Assembly: GCA_945877125.1 (NCBI GenBank)
Contig: CAMCQT010000006.1
Span: 1 to 64,000, forward strand
Origin: Candidatus Brevifilum fermentans
GTDB lineage: Bacteria; Chloroflexota; Anaerolineae; Anaerolineales; Villigracilaceae
Reading direction: 5' to 3'
DNA length: 64,000 nt
Below the pieces are notes generated by a model. That model saw nothing but the letters and a program-made list of their open reading frames with translations, was not told where the DNA came from and did no database searches. Positions 24,582 through 33,893 of the stretch are shown here, piece after piece (position 1 is the stretch's first letter; every line of letters starts with the position of its first letter). Made by a program: the position numbers and the translations under genes.

Positions 24582-25912
24582 ATTTGCCGTCCCAAACAAT
24601 CCGCGAGAATCGACTTTAAACGGCGCTCCAAAACTGTGAAAGAGAAATGCCGCTTCGCAAGCTGATAATTTTCCTCTGCCCACGCCTGAGCTTGATCGGG
24701 GTTGAGCAAAATTCGGCGCACCCGACTCAGCGTCTCTGGATTAATAAAGCCGTCGAACCAGACTGTGCGGAAGCCTTTGGGTTTGATATCCACTTCATAA
24801 ATCGAATAGTTGTTGACCAAAATGGGGCGGCGGTAATAGACGGCTTCCAAAAAGGCATTGCCAAAGCCTTCGATGCTGGATGGATAAGTGACCAAATCTG
24901 CGCGGGGGTACACATCGCCGAGCGTGTAAATCTTTTTGCCGTCCTGCGTCATGCCGCGGTTATCCTGCACTTGATCCGATTCAAAGCGCACGGTCACGTC
25001 CAGCAAATGAGCATATTCGCGCACATGATTTTCATAATCCAAGCCTTCATCGCCTGCGGCGTGCGAGATGACCAATTTTGCGGGAAGGTCGAGGCGGCGC
25101 ACCAGTTCAACCGCGTGCTCAATCCCTTTGCGCTGAATGACGCGCGTGGGTTGCAGGAAAAAATATTCACCAGGCTCAATGCCAAAATCGGCGCGCACAG
25201 TTTGGGAATAAGAATCAGGCTCGGGCGGCGGTGAGTCGAAATCCATCACATTGGGAATCACACGCGAGGTCAAGCCCTGACGCGAAGCGATCTGCTGGGC
25301 TTGAATCGAATTGATGACCACGTGCCGAATGGACGGCAGGTTGGGCGGGAAAGCCGCCGCGAGATAATCGCCGACGCAGTTGACTTGAAAGCGCTGGCGC
25401 TCCCAATGAAAATCGTGGTGGTGCGCGATGGTCGGGAAACCCGTCTCGGCAATGAACTCCGTCAACGCCAGACCCAGCGGCAGGTTGAGCGGGATCGTCA
25501 CCGCATTCTCAATCACCAGAATTTCCAAATCAAAGCGACGCGCAAATTCATACAACTGCTCTTTGAGATATTCCTTCAACTCATTCACGCGGCGCGTCAT
25601 TTGCGGCGGGCGGACGTAAACGGAGAAAAAATCCTTGTGCAGTGCAGCAATTTCAGGATGCGCCGCGCGCGCCTCCTTCATCACCGTCCAACTGCCCGAA
25701 TACGCCTGCTGATTTAATTTTTCAATTTCGGGATGACGATAAAACGCCTCTGGCGTGACCTGGGACTGGTCGCTGTTTCGATCACATTCTCCAGCGAAAT
25801 AGAAACACTGGTGACCAAGCCGCTCCAGCACCGTTGCCCACTTTTGCGTTTCAAGCGAAACCCCGTCTGTGCCTGCAAAACGGGTTGATATAAAACCAAT
25901 GTGATGTGTCAT
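24578..25912 (-). CDS. GT4 family glycosyltransferase, candidate solute mannosyl/glucosyltransferase
   Basis: 444 residues from the ATG at 25912, which overlaps the GH13 stop as ATGA; an ATG four codons upstream is also possible. GT-B fold: HIGFISTRFAGTDGVSLETQKW at the N-terminus, a middle with IAHHHDFHWERQRF, and the donor half with FLQPTRVIQRKGIEHAVELV, ISHAAGDEG and TYPSSIEGFGNAFLEAVYYRRPILVNNY. The conserved Glu pair of GT4 enzymes is in EGFGNAFLE. Genes of this type accompany gpgS where more complex glycerate glycosides are made (for example mannosylglucosylglycerate); the acceptor is inferred from context only. Confidence 0.85.
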   Translation of the reverse strand: MTHHIGFISTRFAGTDGVSLETQKWATVLERLGHQCFYFAGECDRNSDQSQVTPEAFYRHPEIEKLNQQAYSGSWTVMKEARAAHPEIAALHKDFFSVYVRPPQMTRRVNELKEYLKEQLYEFARRFDLEILVIENAVTIPLNLPLGLALTEFIAETGFPTIAHHHDFHWERQRFQVNCVGDYLAAAFPPNLPSIRHVVINSIQAQQIASRQGLTSRVIPNVMDFDSPPPEPDSYSQTVRADFGIEPGEYFFLQPTRVIQRKGIEHAVELVRRLDLPAKLVISHAAGDEGLDYENHVREYAHLLDVTVRFESDQVQDNRGMTQDGKKIYTLGDVYPRADLVTYPSSIEGFGNAFLEAVYYRRPILVNNYSIYEVDIKPKGFRTVWFDGFINPETLSRVRRILLNPDQAQAWAEENYQLAKRHFSFTVLERRLKSILADCLGRQI

Positions 25913-27546
25913 AACCTCATCCATAAAATTTGATAGGGGAGCAGCGTTGTTGCATGTTCCGTTTTGATGTTAATTTTTTTTGCACTGACATTGTGCAAGC
26001 ATAACATGCGCGATGTTCCATCGGGCGAAATGCGTTCAACGGCAAATACAGACGGATGAAGGTTAATAATCTTTTGTGTTCCATGCGGATGAAATGCGGG
26101 CGAGTTGCTGCGCGTCAAAAGTAGTTGACGATAACGAGTGAATACTTGCGCGCGCAAAGAGTTTTCATCTGCAAGTTCATTTTGCAGTTTTTCAAATTCG
26201 CATTTCTCGCGGTTGATCGTGCGGTTGCGACCCGTTTGCTTCACGCCCTCGACCCATCCGCGCGAACCGAAGAGACTATGAAAATAAATTCCAGGCAGAC
26301 CGAGCAGTGAAAGCATGATGGCTTGCGCAGCGAGGAAACGATTGACTTGCAAATCCAACGGCTCATTCCCATTTGGATTCGAAAGCGCATCGAAATAATT
26401 GATGTTCATTTCATACGGACTTTGCGTGCCGTCTGCATTTTGTTTGTACGAAATCAGTCCGCCATGTTCAAGCGTTTTATTGACCAGTGAATCTATTTCT
26501 TCATTCGATAAAATTCCGCGCGCAGGGTTTAATCCAATGCCGTCGTGCGAGGCGAGGAAATTGAAAAATGTTGTTTTGCTGGAGGGGAGCGTTAATGTTT
26601 TTGCCCAATTGGAAAGCACCCGCGCATCGCCCGCGTGGAAGGCGTGCAACGTCAGCGGCGGCAGGGCAAAGTTATACACGAGTTGAGCTTCGTTCGTTCC
26701 ATCGCCAAAATAGGAAATATTATCCGCGTGCGGCACATTCGTTTCGGTGATGAGATGCACATGCGGCGCGACCTCATCCAACGCGGCGCGCAGGAATTGA
26801 ATCACATGATGTGTTTGCGGCAGGTGGATGCAGGTTGTGCCAACCTCCTTCCACAAATAAGCAATCGCATCCAAGCGGATAAACGTTGCGCCGCGTTCCA
26901 CGTACATCAGCAAAATATCGAGAATTTCAAGCAACACATCTGAATTTTTGAAATTCAGATCGATCTGGTCGGCGCTGAAAGTCGTCCAAACTTTTTTCTC
27001 GCATGACGCTGTGGTGAAGGTCGTCAGCAGCGGAAGCGCGCGGGGACGAATCACCTGTGATAAATCTGGCGAGCCTTCGATAGTAATAAAATAATTTTGA
27101 TAACGCGGGTCATTGTGCAGAAATCCCTGAAACCAATCGCTTTGCGCCGAGATGTGATTAATGACCCCATCGAACATCAAGCGGAAATGATCTTGCATGG
27201 CAGAAATATCTTCCCAATCCCCCAAACTCGAATCCACTTTGCGGTAATCTACAACCGAGAAGCCATCGTCCGAAGTCCACGGATAGAATGGTAGGATGTG
27301 AATCCCATTGACGATGTTGGCTAAATATTTTTCACAAAACATGCCAAGCGTTTGCAGCGGATTTTGATCTGGCGATTGAATCTGGTCGCCATACGTGATG
27401 AGAATGGAATCACGTTCGGTCAACTCACCATCGCGGGTAGTGATCCGCATGCGACGATCATCCATCAATTGTCGTGCGCGTTCGTACAATTGTGGCGCTT
27501 CATCTTTTCCATATAAAAAAGTGAGCTGGTTGAGTAGTTTCTTCAT
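25909..27546 (-). CDS. GH13 subfamily 18 glycoside phosphorylase (sucrose-phosphorylase type)
   Basis: 545 residues, typical length. Alpha-amylase-superfamily barrel: GIHILPFYPWTSDDGFSVVDY, MFDGVINHISAQSDWF, nucleophile region FIRLDAIAYLWKEVG, acid/base LITETNVPHADNISYFGDG and the FLASHDGIGLNPARGI end motif. Subfamily 18 enzymes phosphorolyse sucrose, glucosylglycerol or glucosylglycerate. With gpgS four genes away on the same strand, glucosylglycerate phosphorylase is the most likely activity; sucrose phosphorylase is the alternative. Its upstream element is shared with the CaCA gene. It overlaps the downstream GT4 gene by 4 bp. Confidence 0.88.
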   Translation of the reverse strand: MKKLLNQLTFLYGKDEAPQLYERARQLMDDRRMRITTRDGELTERDSILITYGDQIQSPDQNPLQTLGMFCEKYLANIVNGIHILPFYPWTSDDGFSVVDYRKVDSSLGDWEDISAMQDHFRLMFDGVINHISAQSDWFQGFLHNDPRYQNYFITIEGSPDLSQVIRPRALPLLTTFTTASCEKKVWTTFSADQIDLNFKNSDVLLEILDILLMYVERGATFIRLDAIAYLWKEVGTTCIHLPQTHHVIQFLRAALDEVAPHVHLITETNVPHADNISYFGDGTNEAQLVYNFALPPLTLHAFHAGDARVLSNWAKTLTLPSSKTTFFNFLASHDGIGLNPARGILSNEEIDSLVNKTLEHGGLISYKQNADGTQSPYEMNINYFDALSNPNGNEPLDLQVNRFLAAQAIMLSLLGLPGIYFHSLFGSRGWVEGVKQTGRNRTINREKCEFEKLQNELADENSLRAQVFTRYRQLLLTRSNSPAFHPHGTQKIINLHPSVFAVERISPDGTSRMLCLHNVSAKKINIKTEHATTLLPYQILWMRL

Positions 27547-27549
27547 CGT

Positions 27550-27639
27550 TATGTTTTCATAAAGATATTTGAACTCAATTTTCCTGAAATTTTATATCAC
27601 GACTTTTTTGGCTTAAGATTAAATCCCCAGTAAACCATT
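27550..27639 (-). promoter_or_regulatory. Shared AT-rich upstream element, copy B
   Basis: Minus strand AAAGTCGTGATATAAAA followed by TTTCAGGAAAA. See copy A at 21244-21323. Confidence 0.5.
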
Positions 27640-27672
27640 AAGTGACAGTCACCTTAAAGGTGACTGTCACTT
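27640..27672. repeat. 33-bp perfect palindrome, copy B
   Basis: Identical to 21324-21356. It touches the stop codon of the GH63-like gene and may serve as its terminator. Confidence 0.9.
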
Positions 27673-30051
27673 TCACATCTCAACAATACAGGCTTGCTCT
27701 TCTTTCACGATCACGCTTTCGCCGTTTGAAAATGTCACAACCGTTTGTTCCAGTCCGCGGACGACGGTGAGTCCTTTATATTTAATCGTCACGCTCCACG
27801 GGAATAAATTTTTGCCTTCGAGTTTTACTTTTGTTGATGAAAGGATTGTCACGCCGAGGGTTTGCATAAATAATCCCACGGGCGCGAAGCCTTGTAGTGA
27901 ATTGCGCTCGCCAATGCCAGTGCCTTTTTCGGCGTGATAACGCTGGTAAAAGGCGCGGTTCTGTTTTAAGTTTTGGATCACGGCATTCATCAGGTGTGCG
28001 GTCAGGCGGGTGGCTTCGGCGCGGAAGCCGTACGCGAGCAAGCCTTCGCCGATCAACTGATTCCACGGGAGGGGGACGCTCATTGAAACCGCATCCGCTT
28101 CCGGGTCGGGCGAAGCGGGGAGCGAGGGCAATCCAAACGGACGGTCAAATCTCTCTGCCATTGAAATATTGCGTCCGATCAATGCGTTCGCCTGCTGCGC
28201 TTCGGGAACGCCCGCCCAAAGCGGAAGCGCCAGCGTGATGTCTTCGCCTGTGGTGTCGATCAGTTTGACGATGACCTTGTCCTTTTCATCGAGACCCGTC
28301 ACGCTGACTCTGCCGATGCGCATAAATGTTTTTTGAGTGGTGGCGACCAGCCCGCCCGAGCGCCATTGGAATTGATGACCTAAAATGGTTTCGACCTCGC
28401 CTTTGGATTTGGTGAAGTATTCGCTGATCTCCACCTCAGGGCGCTTCGCGGCTGGATTTTGGGTCTGGATCTCGATCAACAAGCGGACTCCAGCCTCGAA
28501 CTCCACCTTCGGGCGCATGTTGCCATCGCCCTTTTTCTTGGCGATCACTTTGCCTGTTGAAACCAAGCCTGTTTCGCGGTCACGGTAGGAATAAAAACTT
28601 TGGCTCGCATTCCAGCTTGCGCCGAGAGACTTTTTTAGATTTTCAGCTTGTGCAACCACAAGCATGGTTTCTTCTTCATTCTTGCCTAGCTTTTTGGCAA
28701 TCTTCACAACTGACTTGGCTTCGCGGTAGAGCATGGCTTCCAAAGCTGGGCTATGCACCAGGGAAATATCCAAACCCTGTGACCAGGGATTCCAGACATC
28801 GAAAATGGGGTTGTCGTCAAAACCTGTTTGCAGGATGTGATCCCACTCTGGTGCGCCGTCGTGGTTGCGGTCGTGCGCCGAGGAGAACCATGCCCAGAAA
28901 AATTTGAATAATTTTGGATAGACTTCTGCAAGGAAGGCTTCGTCTTGTGTGGCTTGATAATATTTCCACGTCAGGCTGGCGAGCAGGGGCGCGGCAATCA
29001 ATTTACTGCGCTGTGCGGCGAGACCGGGTTTGTTATCCACTTCGCCATCTTCGTTTTGAGTGGCGAGGAAATTGAGGATGAGGTTTTTTGTCACATGCGG
29101 CGCGCCGTGCAAAATGCTGGAAAGGTAGTAAGCCTCCAGCGGAGCTTGTCCATTCCACGAGGGCGGATAATCTACACCGTCGCCTTTGCGAGAAAAGCCA
29201 TTATCAATGTAACGTGCGTTCACAAAAGATGGATGGGGCAATTGTTCGCTGCCGCTGAAGAATAATCCGTGGGCGGCTTTTTGGCTGAAGGCGAGCGCGG
29301 CATCCCAATCAGGGTCGCCGGTGCGGATGTCTAAAACTTGCGAGGCATCCAACATTTCGATTCGGGCGCGATCTGCATCCCAGGGACGTGCGGCGCTGCG
29401 GCGAGCCAATTCAAAGGAAGTAGCAACTGTATCCAGCGCGGCTTCGGCGAAGGTGATCTGTCTGGTCGTGCCAGGATTAAGCTCAAGGTCGAGCAGGAGC
29501 GAGGGCTGGGGTCCGGGGCCGTGCTTGGGTCCGCCCGTCATAAAGACGACGGGAGCAATTCCGCTGGTTTGTCCGGCTAAAATATTTACGAGTTGTTGTT
29601 GGGTGGGGATGATGGATTGACCATCCAGGGGAGAGAGCGCGGCGCACACTTCCAGTTTGATCTGGCGTACGGCGCCGTTTTTGTTGGTGAGAATGACGCG
29701 CCCCGCTACCGAGTGGGATTCGGGAACCCAAAATTCGACTGTTACGTGCAGGTTTTCAAGGGGAACAAAATCGAGGGTTAGGAAGTTTGGGTAGTAGCGT
29801 TTTAGTGACGGTTTGACGACAAAGGTGTTAGGGTCTGTGATGGAAACGTTGTTTTCTGTGAAGCGCAGGTAGAGGCGCATGGAGCGCGCACGCAGACCGA
29901 ATGTGGTGTAGAGTGCAACAAAAGCGGGGTCAGCCGCGCCGAGTTCCACTTCCCAGATGTGGTCGTTGAGGTAGTCAGGCTTGCAAAGGCGGGCATCCGC
30001 TGCCAGAGAGAGGTAAAGCGGGTCGCCGAGATGTAAAGACCAATCGCGCAT
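27673..30051 (-). CDS. GH63-like (alpha/alpha)6 glycoside hydrolase
   Basis: 792 residues from the ATG at 30051, chosen because a strong promoter ends just before it. The first 270 residues are a beta-sandwich; the catalytic barrel follows with ARYIDNGFSRKGDGVDYPPSWNGQAPLEAYYL, PEWDHILQTGFDDNPIFDVWNP and PLPWNQLIGEGLLAYG. The GFDDNP and EWDH segments recall GH63 and related clan GH-G enzymes, which include mannosylglycerate and glucosylglycerate hydrolases. Cytoplasmic, as no signal peptide is present. Likely degrades or recycles the solute made by the downstream gpgS cluster; specificity is inferred. Confidence 0.75.
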   Translation of the reverse strand: MRDWSLHLGDPLYLSLAADARLCKPDYLNDHIWEVELGAADPAFVALYTTFGLRARSMRLYLRFTENNVSITDPNTFVVKPSLKRYYPNFLTLDFVPLENLHVTVEFWVPESHSVAGRVILTNKNGAVRQIKLEVCAALSPLDGQSIIPTQQQLVNILAGQTSGIAPVVFMTGGPKHGPGPQPSLLLDLELNPGTTRQITFAEAALDTVATSFELARRSAARPWDADRARIEMLDASQVLDIRTGDPDWDAALAFSQKAAHGLFFSGSEQLPHPSFVNARYIDNGFSRKGDGVDYPPSWNGQAPLEAYYLSSILHGAPHVTKNLILNFLATQNEDGEVDNKPGLAAQRSKLIAAPLLASLTWKYYQATQDEAFLAEVYPKLFKFFWAWFSSAHDRNHDGAPEWDHILQTGFDDNPIFDVWNPWSQGLDISLVHSPALEAMLYREAKSVVKIAKKLGKNEEETMLVVAQAENLKKSLGASWNASQSFYSYRDRETGLVSTGKVIAKKKGDGNMRPKVEFEAGVRLLIEIQTQNPAAKRPEVEISEYFTKSKGEVETILGHQFQWRSGGLVATTQKTFMRIGRVSVTGLDEKDKVIVKLIDTTGEDITLALPLWAGVPEAQQANALIGRNISMAERFDRPFGLPSLPASPDPEADAVSMSVPLPWNQLIGEGLLAYGFRAEATRLTAHLMNAVIQNLKQNRAFYQRYHAEKGTGIGERNSLQGFAPVGLFMQTLGVTILSSTKVKLEGKNLFPWSVTIKYKGLTVVRGLEQTVVTFSNGESVIVKEEQACIVEM

Positions 30052-30058
30052 GGCGCTA

Positions 30059-30087
30059 ATTGTACGGGCGAAATGGCGGGAGGTCAA
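30059..30087 (-). promoter_or_regulatory. Sigma70-type promoter, leaderless start of the GH63-like gene
   Basis: Minus strand: TTGACC (30082-30087), 17-bp spacer, TACAAT (30059-30064). The start codon begins 7 bp downstream, so transcription should begin at about the A of ATG. Confidence 0.75.
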
Positions 30088-30187
30088 ACGGGTATAATTT
30101 GGTCGAACAGGTTTGAAGGTTTGAAAGTTGACAGGTTTGTAGTCAACCGCTAACTGCTAATCGCTAAAAAAGACGAGGAGACTAATA

Positions 30188-30637
30188 ATGGCTGGACTTT
30201 ATTTTGAGGAATTTTCTGTCGGGCAAAAAATTGACACGGTTGGGCGGACGGTGAGCGAAGGTGATATTTTCAATTTTGCTGGTTTGACGGGTGACTTTAA
30301 TCAGATTCACACGAATGCGGCGTTTGCCAGCAAGACCCAGTTTGGTCAGCGCATCGCGCATGGACTTTTGGGATTATCGATTGCGACAGGTTTAATCATG
30401 CAGACGGGATTTTTGGAGGGCACGGTTCTGGCTTTCCGCGAGATCAGCGAGTGGAAATTTGTGAAGCCCTTTTTCATCGGCGATACGATCTGTGCCGAGT
30501 TGACGATCACTGAAACCAAAGCCCTGCCGCGCATTGGCGGCGGCGCGATCATTGCGGCGATTGTGGTGAAAAATCAAAACGATGAAATATGTCAACGCGG
30601 TTCTTTGAATCTGCTGGTGTTGAACAAGCCCAAGTAA
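30188..30637 (+). CDS. MaoC-like (R)-enoyl-CoA hydratase
   Basis: 149 residues with a single hot-dog fold. The hydratase-2 motif FAGLTGDFNQIHTNAAFA places catalytic Asp 36 and His 41, followed by QRIAHGLLGLSIATGL. Enzymes of this size hydrate trans-2-enoyl-CoA to (R)-3-hydroxyacyl-CoA, in fatty-acid turnover or polyester supply. A good AAGACGAGGAG precedes the ATG. Divergent from the GH63-like gene; on the + strand a TATAAT lies at 30093-30098. No other fatty-acid genes nearby, so the pathway is undecided. Confidence 0.92.
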   Translation: MAGLYFEEFSVGQKIDTVGRTVSEGDIFNFAGLTGDFNQIHTNAAFASKTQFGQRIAHGLLGLSIATGLIMQTGFLEGTVLAFREISEWKFVKPFFIGDTICAELTITETKALPRIGGGAIIAAIVVKNQNDEICQRGSLNLLVLNKPK

Positions 30638-30647
30638 AAAATAATTA

Positions 30648-30733
30648 AACACAAAGGTCACAAAGAGACACGAAGGAAATCCTTTTGCATTAACCCTTTG
30701 TGTACTTCGTGTCCTTTGTGTTTGAGAATGTTG
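30648..30733. repeat. ACACAAAGG inverted repeat
   Basis: AACACAAAGGTCACAAAG near the start and CTTCGTGTCCTTTGTGTTT at the end. Related fragments occur near 15110-15150 and 17130. It fills most of the gap before the PBP gene. Confidence 0.75.
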
Positions 30734-30745
30734 TGTGGATAAATT

Positions 30746-33700
30746 ATGAGTAACGAAGATAACGATAGATTACGCCGAATGTTAAGATCAGAAGAAGAAA
30801 CGCAAGGGGTATATAACCCTGAGCCTGTTGAACCCCCCTCACAGTTAACAGATAAATATTATCGTCCTGCGCTGGATAAGGACAATATGCCCCTGCCGCG
30901 CCGCGTGGATGAAGTTGATATGGAAGGCACGCGGGTTACACGCGCCGCATATTATCAGACAACCCAAAACCAACAGCCACAACCCAAGCCTGTTGTCGCC
31001 GCACCCAACCCACCGTCACAGCCGCGCAGCGGGATTTCATCGCGGTTTAACATCAAAAATATAAACTGGCGCGGAAATACGGGGTGCCTCTTGCGCGGTT
31101 TGATCGCGATGGCTTTTTTGATGGTTGTCGTTGGTTTATGTACAGGCTCATATTTGGTTTATCAATATTCTGCCATTGCCAGCACATTGCCTGATGTGGG
31201 CGACTTGCGCGATCGGGCGTCGAAATTTGAGACCACGCGCATTTTAGACCGCAACGGGCGTGTGCTTTACGAAATCCTTGACCCCAACGCGGGACGCCGC
31301 ACATATATTCCGCTTTCAGAAATTTCTCCAAATGTTCTTGCGGCAACCATTGCCACAGAAGACAAGGAGTTTTACACGAACCCGGGCTTCGACCTGGCGG
31401 CTATGATCCGTGCCCTGTGGGAGAACTACCGCACTGACGGGCAAGGCGGGGGGGCGTCTACCATCACGCAGCAATTGGCGCGCGCGCTGATCCTTTCTCC
31501 TGAAGAACGTTCACAACGGACGTACACCCGCAAGTCACGCGAGATCATCCTCGCCGCTGAAATTACACGTCGTTATTCCAAAGACGACATCATTGAACTG
31601 TATCTTAACGAAATTTATTATGGCAACCTTGCCTACGGTGTGGAAGCCGCCGCTGAAACTTATTTCGGCAAATCAGCCAAAGACCTGACGATGGGCGAAG
31701 CCTCGTTCCTGGCGGGTTTGCCGCAGTCACCCGCTGTGTACGATATTTACACTGACCCAGAAGTTACGCTTCTGCGCCAGCAGCAGGTGCTGGTGCTGAT
31801 GTTTGAAATGAGCAGTCAGCAGGGCTGTATAAAAGTCAGCAACAGCGATGCCCCAGTTTGTGTTGACCCTACGGTGGCCACGCAAGCCGCAGATGAAATG
31901 AAGATTTATTCGTTCCGCGCGCCCTCGTTCGATGCGAAGTATCCGCATTGGGTTAATTTTGTCCGCGCTCAACTGGAAGAGCAATACGACGCGCAGACCA
32001 TTTATCGTTCTGGCTTCGTGGTCTACACAACGCTGGACCCGGTCATGCAGGATACAGCCCAGCAACTGGTCACAGATCAAATTGCCACGATGGTGGATAA
32101 CAATGCCCACAACGGCGCGTTGGTTGCCATTCGTCCATCAACGGGTGAAATTCTTGCGATGGTCGGCTCGCCTGATTTTAATAATGATGCGATTGCAGGT
32201 CAGATCAATATGGCGGACAGTCCCACGCGTCAGCCTGGTTCGTCGATCAAGCCTTTTACCTACGTTGCGGCTTTTGAAAAAGGCTGGACACCCTCCACGC
32301 TGATCTGGGACGTGCCGACGCAATTTCCCGATGGCGCAAATCCGCCGTATGAGCCGCGTAACTATGATGGCAAATTCCACGGCGGGCTGACCGTGCGCCT
32401 TGCGCTCGCCAACTCGTTCAATATTCCCGCAGTCAAAGCGCTCGAATTTGTCGGCATTTACGATGACCCGAACACGCCTGAAAAAGACGGCTTGATCGGC
32501 ATGGCCGAAAGACTAGGCATCACCTCGCTCACCCGCAACGATTACGGACTCTCGCTCACCTTGGGTGGTGGAGATGTGAGCCTGTTGGATATGACCTCTG
32601 CCTATTCGGTCCTCGCCAACGGCGGACAGCGGATGCCGCCAGTTGCGATTCTTAAGATCACAGATTTCGCGGGCAATATTATTTACGAGTACCAACCGCA
32701 GGCAGGTGAGCAAGTCATCCGCGCCGAACATGCGTATCTCATCTCGTCCATTCTTTCTGATAACGAAGCGCGCAATTTTACTTTTGGGCGGAACTCTGCG
32801 CTCAACCTGTCCTTCCCCGTTGCCGCAAAAACAGGCACCACCAACGACATCCGCGACAACTGGACAATGGGCTACACGCCCGACCTTGTCACCGGCGTCT
32901 GGGTTGGTAATGCAGATTACACACCGATGGTCAGTTCATCTGGCTTGAGCGGTGCGGCTCCGATCTGGTCACAGTTTATGGAGTTTGCCGTGCCGTATCT
33001 TACCAACGGCGCGCCGACCCCGTTCAACCGTCCGGCGGGCATTGTAGATATGGTCGTCTGCAGACTCTCAGGCACGCAGCCATCCGCCTCATGCAGCAGC
33101 CAATATTCAGAAGTATTCGCCGCCGACCAGCCTCCGCTTCCGCCCGGACAAGACCTCCTGCGTCGTGTCAAACTTGACCTGTGGACGGGTCTCGAAGCAT
33201 CTGCCGCCTGCAAAGGTCCCACCGACGAAGAAGTAGTTTTGACCGTCACCGACAAATGGGCGCGCGCCTGGTTGGGAACTGAAGACGGGCGCGTCTGGCT
33301 CGAAGATCGCGGATTGCCGCGCAAACCGTATTTCGCGCCAGAGCGCGAATGCAGTGCCAGCGATCCGCAGCCTGTCGTTGCGATCAAACTTGAAGAAGGC
33401 GAAACCATCTCAAATTCAATTCTTGATATTACCGGCTCTGCATCCGCAGACAAAGGTTTCAAAAAATGGATTCTCGAATATGGCGATGGCGCCGAACCCG
33501 CCGCATGGACACGCTTGGTTGAAAGCGACAAACCCGTAAAAGATAACACGCTGTATTCGTGGGATCTCTCCAATGTGCCGAATGGGATCGTTTCCCTGCG
33601 CCTGACTTTAATTGGAGAAAAAGCGGAAGTGGAAAAGCGCATCACACTTAATATTGACCTGTACATCCCCGTGCCGCCAACCACCCCGCCGACAGAGACT

Positions 33701-33832
33701 CCTGAACCTACAGCATCTCCCTACCCGACGGAAATTCCCACCGAAATCCCTACCATCGAGATTGTCATCCCTACCGAACCCCCCGTCCCAACCGTCGAGA
33801 TCCCAATCGAAGTGCCGACAGCGCTTCCATAA
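30746..33832 (+). CDS. Class A penicillin-binding protein (PBP1A type)
   Basis: 1,028 residues: bifunctional peptidoglycan synthase. A 110-residue cytoplasmic tail with Pro/Gln-rich stretches leads to one TM helix (about 120-142). The GT51 glycosyltransferase domain has TIATEDKEFYTNPGFD with the catalytic Glu, GGASTITQQLAR and ELYLNEIYYGN. The transpeptidase domain carries SSIKPF (SxxK), SFN (SxN) and KTGTT. A C-terminal Ig-like region (AIKLEEGETISNSILDITGS) is followed by a 50-residue Pro/Thr/Glu-rich tail. All catalytic residues are present, in contrast to the homologue at 58415. It is monocistronic, with a terminator after it. Confidence 0.95.
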   Translation: MSNEDNDRLRRMLRSEEETQGVYNPEPVEPPSQLTDKYYRPALDKDNMPLPRRVDEVDMEGTRVTRAAYYQTTQNQQPQPKPVVAAPNPPSQPRSGISSRFNIKNINWRGNTGCLLRGLIAMAFLMVVVGLCTGSYLVYQYSAIASTLPDVGDLRDRASKFETTRILDRNGRVLYEILDPNAGRRTYIPLSEISPNVLAATIATEDKEFYTNPGFDLAAMIRALWENYRTDGQGGGASTITQQLARALILSPEERSQRTYTRKSREIILAAEITRRYSKDDIIELYLNEIYYGNLAYGVEAAAETYFGKSAKDLTMGEASFLAGLPQSPAVYDIYTDPEVTLLRQQQVLVLMFEMSSQQGCIKVSNSDAPVCVDPTVATQAADEMKIYSFRAPSFDAKYPHWVNFVRAQLEEQYDAQTIYRSGFVVYTTLDPVMQDTAQQLVTDQIATMVDNNAHNGALVAIRPSTGEILAMVGSPDFNNDAIAGQINMADSPTRQPGSSIKPFTYVAAFEKGWTPSTLIWDVPTQFPDGANPPYEPRNYDGKFHGGLTVRLALANSFNIPAVKALEFVGIYDDPNTPEKDGLIGMAERLGITSLTRNDYGLSLTLGGGDVSLLDMTSAYSVLANGGQRMPPVAILKITDFAGNIIYEYQPQAGEQVIRAEHAYLISSILSDNEARNFTFGRNSALNLSFPVAAKTGTTNDIRDNWTMGYTPDLVTGVWVGNADYTPMVSSSGLSGAAPIWSQFMEFAVPYLTNGAPTPFNRPAGIVDMVVCRLSGTQPSASCSSQYSEVFAADQPPLPPGQDLLRRVKLDLWTGLEASAACKGPTDEEVVLTVTDKWARAWLGTEDGRVWLEDRGLPRKPYFAPERECSASDPQPVVAIKLEEGETISNSILDITGSASADKGFKKWILEYGDGAEPAAWTRLVESDKPVKDNTLYSWDLSNVPNGIVSLRLTLIGEKAEVEKRITLNIDLYIPVPPTTPPTETPEPTASPYPTEIPTEIPTIEIVIPTEPPVPTVEIPIEVPTALP

Positions 33833-33842
33833 AAATGTAATT

Positions 33843-33881
33843 TGAAACTTCGGAAATCCGCCCAGGGTTTCCGAAGTTTTT
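33843..33881 (+). terminator. Terminator of the PBP1A gene
   Basis: AAACTTCGGAAA and TTTCCGAAGTTT arms separated by TCCGCCCAGGG, then T-rich sequence. Confidence 0.85.
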
Positions 33882-33893
33882 ATAAAAATAGAT

